Source: Glaciecola sp047637355
Lineage (GTDB): Bacteria; Pseudomonadota; Gammaproteobacteria; Enterobacterales; Alteromonadaceae
Assembly: GCA_047637355.1 (NCBI GenBank)
Contig: JBLIKA010000010.1
Span: forward strand, 1-50,862
DNA: 50,862 nucleotides
Direction of reading: 5' to 3'
Below are positions 1 to 7,474 of the stretch, in pieces (positions within the stretch are counted from its first letter, which is position 1; every line of letters starts with the position of its first letter). A program made the translations under genes and the position numbers. Below the pieces are notes generated by a model, which saw only the letters and a list, made by a program, of their open reading frames with translations, was not told the origin of the DNA and did no database searches.

Positions 1-11
1 AGGAAAATCAA

Positions 12-1391
12 ATGCAAAATATATTATTAAAAACTTGCTTAACCGCTTTGGCAGTGTCCGTTACCAGTTTAGCTTATGCTGATCATCCACAATCAGAACT
101 AGTTGCAGAGGCACATAACCATTTTCCTTCGTATTCTGTAATTTCGGGCGCGGCGCTAAATATAGCCGCGCATCCCAAAAATTCGGCCCCCGGCACCCAT
201 GTTAACGGACATCTCGCTGCACAAGCGGCCGTTTCTATTGGTGCCTACACTACCGTAAATGATATCTATGCTGGCGCTGCTGTTACCATAGGTGTCGGGT
301 CACAGGTTAAACAAATCTCCGCGGTCGCTGCTGTGGGAGTAGCGACTTATGCCACCGCTCAAGACATCAACGCAGGCGCTGCCGTGGTCCTAGGCTCTTA
401 CGGTGAGGCCGGCGCTATCTATGCTGGCGCAGCCATCACGCTAGAAGCAAATTCGAAGTATTACTCCGCAGACGCTAAAGGAGAGACCACTTACGGAGCG
501 GGTGCCACAATCGCCGGTCAGGGATACGCAAACTACGAAGCCGGATTTATCCAGAGTACAGATAAGATGAAAGCTGCTATGACGGCTATAACAAATACTA
601 TCGAAATGGGTTCACATGATAACACTGATTTTATCTTGTTACCCAATACGGACCTCTCTGCCGATAGCATCGGTGTTACTGATGAGGAAATGACATATCA
701 TGGCAGTGCGATAAACCTGCAATCGGATACCACGCTGACAATACACGGCGATGTGACGGTCATTACCAGCGAGGCGATGACCCTCGGCGCTGGGGCAAAA
801 ATTAAACTGGTAGATGGTGCGACTGTAGAATGGAGACTGGGCGGCGCGCTCAATCTTGGCGTGGGATCAGAATTTCATGGCGACGCTTATGTGAATGGCG
901 CGGTAAATGGCGCTACCAGCGATGTGTGCGGGAATTTATATGCCATCGGCGCAGTGAGCGTCAAATCGATTAATAGTTCATCATGCACACCTTGTCCGTT
1001 ATGGGACAGCGAGGAGAGTCGCGACGCGGTAAATTCAGTGTTTACAAATAAACTTATTCAGAATCAGGAAAGTTCGGGTAATTGGATATCCGAAACGTAT
1101 TATGACGGGGAGGTCCGAAGTGACTGGTATAATGGCAGCTATACAGATTATTTAGCAAGTCCTGACGATTCACATCGGAGTTTATATGCCCAATATGAGG
1201 TAAATGGTTATAGTGTAGCGAAGTTTATGTACCAAGATAATTACGGTTCAATAGTAGTAACAGACGTTAATAACGACCACGGACCGCAGCATAGTTTAGA
1301 TGCACCAGCACAGCGAGTATTGGATCCCGCCACGGGGTCTCAAGCCATCGCCGCATGCCGCGCGGACATGTTGAATTTCGCTCAGGATTAG
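12..1391 (+). CDS. Exported DUF3494 (ice-binding-like) beta-helix protein with internal 17-residue repeats
   Basis: Secreted or surface protein of 459 aa. Residues 1-23 form a signal peptide ending AYA|D. Residues 40-78 (YSVISGAALNIA..., then HVNGHLAAQAAVSIG) resemble the N-terminal cap of DUF3494 ice-binding/adhesin proteins. Residues 265-316 (ATVEWRLGGALNLGVGS..., FHGDAYVNGAV, NLYAIGAVSV) match the C-terminal coils of that family (typical form: NVFWQVGSSATLGTGTSF). Between them the motif [AG]-x-A-A-V-x-[IV]-G recurs at residues 70, 87, 104, 121 and 138, an exact 17-residue period, expected to add turns to the beta-helix. A ~130-residue C-terminal region is unassigned. The start has AGGA 7 nt upstream. 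Ice binding is an inference; an adhesin or bactofilin-like scaffold role is also possible. Confidence 0.72.
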   Translation: MQNILLKTCLTALAVSVTSLAYADHPQSELVAEAHNHFPSYSVISGAALNIAAHPKNSAPGTHVNGHLAAQAAVSIGAYTTVNDIYAGAAVTIGVGSQVKQISAVAAVGVATYATAQDINAGAAVVLGSYGEAGAIYAGAAITLEANSKYYSADAKGETTYGAGATIAGQGYANYEAGFIQSTDKMKAAMTAITNTIEMGSHDNTDFILLPNTDLSADSIGVTDEEMTYHGSAINLQSDTTLTIHGDVTVITSEAMTLGAGAKIKLVDGATVEWRLGGALNLGVGSEFHGDAYVNGAVNGATSDVCGNLYAIGAVSVKSINSSSCTPCPLWDSEESRDAVNSVFTNKLIQNQESSGNWISETYYDGEVRSDWYNGSYTDYLASPDDSHRSLYAQYEVNGYSVAKFMYQDNYGSIVVTDVNNDHGPQHSLDAPAQRVLDPATGSQAIAACRADMLNFAQD

Positions 1392-1499
1392 GCAATAGGT
1401 GAGGCGTAATAAAAGGTGTAATGTCGGGTGGGGTAACCTATGCTCTAATGCCAGCATTGCTCCATCGCTGCCAACGTTTTACATACAAACCTAAGTCTA

Positions 1500-1527
1500 A
1501 AGCCATCTCATCTGAGGTGGCTTTTTT
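1500..1527 (+). terminator. Rho-independent terminator
   Basis: Hairpin GCCATCTC / GAGGTGGC (8 bp, one G-T pair, 4-nt loop) followed directly by six T. It lies about 110 nt after the stop of the DUF3494-like gene and before the TonB receptor gene, so it probably ends the upstream transcript. Confidence 0.7.
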
Positions 1528-1891
1528 CATGCTTAGTTGTTCATAAAGCTGGCTGTATATAATCATAAAATTTTGGTGTTGCATCCTACATTATTATATA
1601 TTTGATGACAAAAAAATAGCAGCAACCTTTACACCTTGTGACTAGTTTTCATGTGCTATATTTTACTCGCTACGATACACTATTGATTAACGTAACGATT
1701 ACAGCCTTTCAACCTAACCTCAGCATTATCTTAGGATATTTTTGTTTAGTTGTTTCAATATATTAAGTCCCGTTGTATAGCACTAATATGCAGAATGACC
1801 GATTCTCCTAGTCGCTCATATGGTTGGGTGAGGTAGTAGGAAAATAATCGTTTGTCCAGCAGATCTAACAGTGTAAATAGAGAGCATTAAC
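1528..1891. other. Intergenic leader of the TonB-dependent receptor gene
   Basis: About 360 nt without a credible gene, A+T-rich. I looked for a cobalamin riboswitch (B12 box) and a Fur-type palindrome, because the downstream receptor is BtuB-sized, and found neither. A GAGAG Shine-Dalgarno-like run lies just before the ATG at 1892. Nothing else can be supported. Confidence 0.5.
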
Positions 1892-3757
1892 ATGATTCGA
1901 GTTGTACAAGTCGCCTTGCCTGCCTTGTTATTTAGCGTATCGGCTTTATCATCGGCATCCGATGAACCTGACAATAGTAATGAAGTAAAACACATTGAGA
2001 AAATTACGGTTGAGGGATCGGCAACTGCGAATAAAATACCGGTGGGAACCTTTGGTTCGCCAGTTTCAAACTTGGAATATGATCCACGCGTTGATCTGCA
2101 GTCGCGTAATATGGCGGAAGCTCAAGCCGATGTAACGATCCGTGGCGGTATTTTCGAAAATACGGGATTTAGAATAGGTAGCGCCACATTATTTGATCCG
2201 CAAACAGGGCACTATTTTGCGGAAATTCCTATCGCTCAAGAAATGTTAAGTGACGCGAGCGTATTCACTGGCGTCGACAATGCGCTTCTCGGTATCAACA
2301 GCTCAGTAGGCACTGTTTCTCGATACTGGACACGCATACAAACGTCAGGTAGCGTTTCTATTGGGGCAGGTAATAACAACTTAAATCTACAACGAATTCA
2401 CAGTGGTGTGACTTTAGCACTGGATGACTTTAAAGATTGGACTATCGGTTTTGAAGGTGAGCTCTCTCGCTCTGAAAGTGATGGCACTATAGAAAATGGG
2501 GACCACCGTTTTCAACGCGCCTCTGGTCGTATTCAGTTAGTTGGGCCAATATCACAAACCGACTTATTTTTTGGTGTTCAAGAAAAATTCTTTGGTTGGC
2601 CAAATATGTACACACCATTTAATGTCAACGAAACTGAAGACCTTAAAGCGAGACTGTTAATCTTTAATCATAAACAAAATTATGCACAAGACAGCACGTT
2701 TGAGGTGTCAACTTACTACCGTCGACACAATGACCATTATGTTTTTTCGCGTGAAAATCCTGATATATTCGAAGCTTTTCACGAAACTGATGTTACATCC
2801 TTGGCGCTTTCCGGTCGCCATGCACAAACAACTTCCTTTGCACTCAATTATTCAGCACAATTTATAGCAGACGGTATTGAATCAACCACGCTGGAAAATA
2901 ACTTCACCTCTCGTCATTATTACAAGGTCAGTGTATTACCCGAATATCGAATTGACCTAAGAAGTGATCAACAGTTAACTTATCGCCTCGGCGCTACATT
3001 TGACGATACCAACCGAGATAGCTCCGCAACATCACTGATTGGTGATATAACGTTGAATACGATAAATGCTGATGATACCTCTCAAACGGTCTATTTTTCT
3101 TATGCCCAAGCGACTCAAGTGCCTGGTTATACGGCTATCGGCGGCAGTAACTCGGGTGGGCTATTCAGAAGTAATTATAATCTTGAGCGAGAAACAACTA
3201 AAAATATTGAATTAGGCTTGGCATTGGATCGAGACACCTGGCGTCTTGATTCTGCAATTTTTTATCGACAAGATGACGATTTAACCGACTGGACTTATAG
3301 TTTAAGTTCGACCTCTGCGCGTTCCGCGAACGCGGTTGACATAAATACTTTAGGTTTAGAGTTGCTTGCCATAAAGCGTTTAGACAATGCCCAGATTATT
3401 ACCAGCTATACTTTTCTTAAGAAATCCGAAGATTATGGGACTGCTGATATCGATGCTAGCTTTTATGCATTGAACTACCCAGATCATCGCGTAACATTAG
3501 GTGTTATTTGGCGCCCTGGGGACATGGTTGAAGTACGCGTTGATAACGAGTGGCGTAAACAAGAAGAAAATACGCTACGAAACGGTGATGACGATGCTTT
3601 ATTTACACACCTTACGTTAAAGATATCGCCTTCGCGGTTTAAAGGACTAGACATCATACTGGCAGTTGACAATCTTTGGGATGAATCTTTTGAAGAGATC
3701 CCCGGAACACCAGGCCGAGGCGAGCAATATACAATCAGTGCTACTTACCACTGGTAA
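1892..3757 (+). CDS. TonB-dependent outer membrane receptor
   Basis: Outer membrane active transporter that would import an unidentified substrate using energy from TonB-ExbBD. The 621 aa are BtuB-sized rather than the larger FecA/CirA type. Residues 1-22 are a signal peptide (SSA|S). A TonB-box-like segment, IEKITVEG, is at about 35-42. The plug domain spans about 45-140 (DVTIRGGIFENTGFRIG, then FTGVDNALLGINSSVGTV). The rest reads as alternating beta-strands, and the protein ends in YHW, the terminal aromatic expected for a BAM-assembled barrel. It is flanked by non-coding DNA, so apparently monocistronic. The substrate cannot be read from the sequence; no Fur box or B12 riboswitch was found upstream. 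Confidence 0.85.
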   Translation: MIRVVQVALPALLFSVSALSSASDEPDNSNEVKHIEKITVEGSATANKIPVGTFGSPVSNLEYDPRVDLQSRNMAEAQADVTIRGGIFENTGFRIGSATLFDPQTGHYFAEIPIAQEMLSDASVFTGVDNALLGINSSVGTVSRYWTRIQTSGSVSIGAGNNNLNLQRIHSGVTLALDDFKDWTIGFEGELSRSESDGTIENGDHRFQRASGRIQLVGPISQTDLFFGVQEKFFGWPNMYTPFNVNETEDLKARLLIFNHKQNYAQDSTFEVSTYYRRHNDHYVFSRENPDIFEAFHETDVTSLALSGRHAQTTSFALNYSAQFIADGIESTTLENNFTSRHYYKVSVLPEYRIDLRSDQQLTYRLGATFDDTNRDSSATSLIGDITLNTINADDTSQTVYFSYAQATQVPGYTAIGGSNSGGLFRSNYNLERETTKNIELGLALDRDTWRLDSAIFYRQDDDLTDWTYSLSSTSARSANAVDINTLGLELLAIKRLDNAQIITSYTFLKKSEDYGTADIDASFYALNYPDHRVTLGVIWRPGDMVEVRVDNEWRKQEENTLRNGDDDALFTHLTLKISPSRFKGLDIILAVDNLWDESFEEIPGTPGRGEQYTISATYHW

Positions 3758-3806
3758 GACTGTATACAGTCTTTGCGTCGACCCCCGTCTTACTAGTTGG
3801 GGGTCG
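3756..3806 (+). terminator. Tandem hairpins after the TonB receptor gene
   Basis: Two perfect inverted repeats in 51 nt. The first, AAGACTGTATACAGTCTT (3756-3773), is an 18-nt palindrome that overlaps the stop codon and is followed by only three T. The second, CGACCCCC (3779-3786) with GGGGGTCG (3799-3806), has a 12-nt loop and no T-run. Together they probably end or protect the receptor mRNA. The first could instead be a protein-binding palindrome. Confidence 0.4.
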
Positions 3807-3924
3807 TAACTCTCGCTTACTTTGCTTTAATGTATTTTTACTACTGCCTTTTGCCGCCACTATGCAGTGAAAAATACCTCCTTGATCTTCCTATGTCGTT
3901 ATTTCTTAAATACAAAAATTATTA

Positions 3925-4347
3925 TTATTTAGCTGCTCGTGCCACTTTTGCTACTGAACTCGCGGTGGCCGTAAGTTGATTGTTTTCATCGTACACGCGG
4001 CCTTCCATAAACGCTATTTTGTAGCTTCGCTTGATTGCCCAGCCCTCAACACGAAGTTTACCGGCACGAGTTGGTGCGAGGTAGGACGTCTTTATTTCAA
4101 GCGATGAAATATTTACAATGTCTTGGTCGAACATAAAAATAGCATGACTCATTGCCGCATCGAGCATAGCGGTAACAAAACCGCCTTGAACAATGTCTAT
4201 TGAATGGCAAAATTCCTTACTTATATCGAATTCAAATGTGCACGCTATTTTGTCAACATCGAAATCTACTAATTGCCCACCAAGCATACTGATAAATTTG
4301 GGGCTACGGTCATTTACTAATTTGATAGTCGTTTCTTTCTTATTCAT
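3925..4347 (-). CDS. PaaI-type hotdog-fold thioesterase
   Basis: Predicted cytosolic acyl-CoA thioesterase of 140 aa, the usual size for the PaaI/YbgC-like 4HBT family. The active-site segment IVQGGFVTAMLDAAMSHAI corresponds to the family pattern HGGxxxxLxDxxM, with Q in place of H before GG. The following strands (SLEIKTSYLAPTRAGKLRVE) match the hotdog core. It faces the TonB receptor gene (convergent) and has a long gene-free stretch upstream. The substrate is unknown: members act on aryl- or acyl-CoAs, and context gives no pathway. The start ATG at 4347 gives the expected N-terminus. Confidence 0.8.
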   Translation of the reverse strand: MNKKETTIKLVNDRSPKFISMLGGQLVDFDVDKIACTFEFDISKEFCHSIDIVQGGFVTAMLDAAMSHAIFMFDQDIVNISSLEIKTSYLAPTRAGKLRVEGWAIKRSYKIAFMEGRVYDENNQLTATASSVAKVARAAK

Positions 4348-4950
4348 ACATACCTATATTTTTCTATTTTTCGCGAACTACAAAGATAAAAAGAATAAAC
4401 GCTCAATCATAGCTATGCAATAGCGTTATTTTAGTTTGCTCACAGAGGGAGCCATCGTTTGGGTTTGTTGAATTTTTAACAAAGCAAACACAATACATTT
4501 TATATTAGAACAGGGTCCAATATTCGTATCATACTAAGTGTTTTACTACAGTAATATTGGCTATCTTCATAATCCGATTGAATGTAGTTACGCATAACTA
4601 TATAAGCAGCAGTTTGCCTTCCTTTATTACGATGTTGTATCGTTAATTAGCCGAAATGGATTTCTTATGTACTAGTAAGGGGAGCTTTAAATTTTCTGAA
4701 ACGGGATATATTGAAATACAAATTGTTGGCGCTATTACTTATTATTGAAGTGCAGCTCGTTACCTTTTTAACGCTTAAAATCACATTACTAATAATAAAA
4801 TAATTTGTGTCGGTAGCAATAATTTATGTGTAACTTGATTTTCTGTCTGTAGTTTTTCTTATATTTGAACTTTTTTCGGCAGCTATCTTAGTTCAAATTT
4901 AATCTTTCATTCGTAGATTTTAATTGTTGAAAGGTTGAATATCTGTATTT

Positions 4951-4967
4951 ACCTACCTAAGGTAGGT
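4951..4967. promoter_or_regulatory. Perfect palindrome, candidate operator
   Basis: ACCTACCTAAGGTAGGT: 8-nt arms around one central base, GC-richer than its surroundings, about 285 nt upstream of the CadC-like regulator start. It has the form of a dimer-binding operator, but no known consensus was recognised. Confidence 0.3.
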
Positions 4968-5163
4968 GAGGTGATAGAGTACATAGAAAAACTTATAGCA
5001 TGCTGATAGCGACCAATTTCGCGATACTAGCAAGTAATAAATAACGTTAAATATCTAGACAAAATATTAATTTAGTCAGTCTGAAACTTATAATTTCTGA
5101 AGCTTAATTACGGAATTTATGTAGTTTCCTGCTAGTCACATTGGTGATATAGTCAGTAGTATT

Positions 5164-5190
5164 AAAAACAAAAAATTACTATTTGTTTTT
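5164..5190. promoter_or_regulatory. A/T inverted repeat upstream of the CadC-like gene
   Basis: AAAAACAAA (5164-5172) and TTTGTTTTT (5182-5190) are perfect inverted repeats separated by 9 nt, 61 nt before the GTG start at 5252. It could be a weak terminator for a transcript reading in or an autoregulatory site. Low-complexity DNA makes chance likely. Confidence 0.2.
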
Positions 5191-5251
5191 CTATGTCCCA
5201 TATTAAATAAGCTTTTAAAGGCTGTTCACAAAAAGTCATATAGGAATTATA

Positions 5252-7474
5252 GTGCAAGATTCTTTACTGCAATACTTTGCTGAGAGCGAGATCGCTTTCG
5301 ACCATTTTGTCATTCAAATGCCATCAGGCGTCATTCTTAAAGACGGAAAGCCGATCAAGCTAGAGCCCCAAATTCTAACGTTCCTATTGTTGCTAATTAA
5401 GCACAAAGATCAGATTGTCAGTAGAGATAAAATCGTGGCACAAGTTTGGGGGGATAAAAAGGCTAGCGATGATGCTATTCGAGCATTAGTTAAAAAATTA
5501 AGAATTGCGCTGGGCGATAACGCAAGAGCACCTAAGTTTCTTAAGACGGTTCCGCTGCAAGGTTATTTGTTCATAATGCCAGTAAAGGTTGAATTTTATC
5601 AGGCCGACTGGTGGCGTTCGAAGCGGGTGATTTATAGTATATCGGTAGTTACGATAATTTTGATTACACTTTTCGTGCAAGCGCAATTTGAGACATTTAC
5701 GAGTGATGAACGAAAGCCAGAACGAGAAGTGATTATTTCTACCATTACGCAAATGAAAGGGTCTGAAGTGAGTCCTTACTTATCTACTAACGATCGGTTA
5801 TTATTTTCTCATCGAGGAATCAATGATAAGTCCCTACAATTATATGTAAAAGAGCTTAATTCGGCAGTGTCAAAGCGGGTAACTTGGGACTCGGCAGACT
5901 ATGTCGACGGCATATTTTCTTCTGACGCAAGCCAAGCGATTGTTAAGCGCAAATCGGGAAACCAAGAATCGCTTTTGATATTCAATTTTGACGTCGATTT
6001 TAACGTGTTGAGCGCGCAGCCGATTACGTTAGATGAAGCAGTAATATTGCAAAGCATCAGTGCCATTTCGTATTCTCAAGATGATACTAACTTGTATTTG
6101 TTTGGTGAAGCGATAACTAACAGTGAGTCAATAACAGCGGTAGAGGGTGAATTGACGCGGCAAGTACAAGCGGCTAACTTTGGGTTAATTCGTTACAACA
6201 TCGAGTCCGAGCAGCTAGTTGTTTTGGCCATACCGGTGCCCATAGGCTCTCAAGTTATGGATGCTAAAGAATCGGTGGACGGCGAATTTCTCGCTGTATT
6301 AATTCGCAGTGAGAAGCATGCTGATATATACGTACAGGAACTAAGCTCTAAAGAAACGAAATTAGTAAAACGGGTTCCCTTGCTTTCCACTAGCCTAGTA
6401 TGGGCGACGGATGGCGGTTCTATCACATTTTCAACTGAGGCTGGTGAGTTATTAAATCTGAATATCAGCAAGCGACGTTTATATCGATGGAGCGACCTTC
6501 CGGTCAAAGCGACTGAAGTAGTGAGCCAATGCGGTGAATATTGTTTTGTGATAAAAGAGCGAGAAGCGGATTTAATCAATATTGTTGAACGCCCGTTTGC
6601 GTTTAACAAGCAAAGTTATATTGGCGCAACTCAATTTCCGGTAACTTCTAATGATCGTTTCCCAACGTATTTTAATGACGGTAAAGGAATTTACTTCTTA
6701 TCCCTTTCAAGTGATGCATTGGCGATTAAGCGTTACATCGATGGTAAAGGAGTCGAAGTTATTTATACGCTACCGAAAACGAGCAATATTAATTCATTTG
6801 TATTAAGTCCAGATGAAAACTACTTTGCAGGTGAGCTCGATGGCAGGATATTCTTGTATAGCTTAAACATGGGCACACTTTCATTTCTAACATCGGGAAA
6901 ACTGACCAACAGTAATCCCGTTTGGATAAGTGACGATGTACTATTTTATCAACAGAACGAAAACAACAGGTCAGTGATATACGCTCATGATGTTGTGTCT
7001 AACAAGGTGGAGGTGCAAGCCAAAGGGTTCCAGTTTATTAAACCGCTAAATAACAAAAAATGGCTATTAGTGGATGAAAAATCACAAGCGTATTTGTATG
7101 AAAAACGTCCGCTCGAGTCTGGCGAATACGCATCTGAAGTACCTGTTTTTTCAGTGGACATGCTGGATGAAAGTATCAAATTTGCTGAGTTAGAGTCGTT
7201 AAATAGCAGTGGTTTTGAGGTTGTAGATAATGCATTATTTTTTATCAGCGTGCAGAATGGGCTTTATCTTTTGAACAGAATGGCGCTCGCAACTGGTGAG
7301 ATTGAAAGTCTTGATCTAGGTATGCAATCAGTCCTACGCCAATTTGATATTCATCCAGACATGCAAAAAATGTTGTTGGTTGAGTCGTCATTAGCGCAAA
7401 ATAACTTGCTCAGGGTCGATGGGCTCACTCTTGCAACCCGACAATTTAAACAAGTGGTTACCGAAACTCCCTAG
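5252..7474 (+). CDS. CadC-like membrane transcription regulator with beta-propeller-like sensor domain
   Basis: One-component regulator that would bind DNA from the inner membrane. Residues ~14-110 are an OmpR/PhoB-type winged helix (ILTFLLLLIKHKDQIVSRDK, AIRALVKKLRIALGD, VPLQGYLF). A single transmembrane helix at ~127-144 (VIYSISVVTIILITLFVQ) is followed by ~590 periplasmic residues with repeated TolB/WD40-like strands (e.g. LSPDENYFAGELDGRIFLYS). The start is GTG at 5252 with AGGA 9-10 nt upstream; no ATG start fits before the winged helix. Unlike E. coli CadC (512 aa) the sensor part is a propeller, as in many Alteromonadales homologues. Its 3' end overlaps the convergent dnaE2 gene by 17 nt. 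The target is unknown; the long upstream gap suggests autoregulation. Confidence 0.85.
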   Translation: MQDSLLQYFAESEIAFDHFVIQMPSGVILKDGKPIKLEPQILTFLLLLIKHKDQIVSRDKIVAQVWGDKKASDDAIRALVKKLRIALGDNARAPKFLKTVPLQGYLFIMPVKVEFYQADWWRSKRVIYSISVVTIILITLFVQAQFETFTSDERKPEREVIISTITQMKGSEVSPYLSTNDRLLFSHRGINDKSLQLYVKELNSAVSKRVTWDSADYVDGIFSSDASQAIVKRKSGNQESLLIFNFDVDFNVLSAQPITLDEAVILQSISAISYSQDDTNLYLFGEAITNSESITAVEGELTRQVQAANFGLIRYNIESEQLVVLAIPVPIGSQVMDAKESVDGEFLAVLIRSEKHADIYVQELSSKETKLVKRVPLLSTSLVWATDGGSITFSTEAGELLNLNISKRRLYRWSDLPVKATEVVSQCGEYCFVIKEREADLINIVERPFAFNKQSYIGATQFPVTSNDRFPTYFNDGKGIYFLSLSSDALAIKRYIDGKGVEVIYTLPKTSNINSFVLSPDENYFAGELDGRIFLYSLNMGTLSFLTSGKLTNSNPVWISDDVLFYQQNENNRSVIYAHDVVSNKVEVQAKGFQFIKPLNNKKWLLVDEKSQAYLYEKRPLESGEYASEVPVFSVDMLDESIKFAELESLNSSGFEVVDNALFFISVQNGLYLLNRMALATGEIESLDLGMQSVLRQFDIHPDMQKMLLVESSLAQNNLLRVDGLTLATRQFKQVVTETP

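Larger units (their letters stand above)
4348..5251. other. Long A+T-rich gene-free region
   Basis: About 900 nt with no coding sequence I would accept on either strand. It is noticeably more A+T-rich than the flanks and must hold the promoters of the divergent thioesterase and CadC-like regulator genes. Visible structure is limited to a 17-nt palindrome at 4951-4967, an A/T inverted repeat at 5164-5190 and a weak TTTGTT/AACAAA repeat near 4464-4483. It could harbour an unrecognised small RNA or H-NS-like silenced DNA; nothing proves either. Confidence 0.5.

Noticed and set aside
1528..1891. Cobalamin riboswitch upstream of the TonB receptor
   Set aside because: The conserved B12 box and the surrounding helices are not present.
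3758..3771. GACTGTATACAGTC as a second LexA box
   Set aside because: The spacing between CTG and CAG is 4 nt instead of 10, so LexA would not bind.
3797..3979. Possible 60-aa coding frame after the TonB receptor
   Set aside because: It begins within a hairpin, has no ribosome binding site, and its end overlaps the coding sequence of the thioesterase on the other strand.
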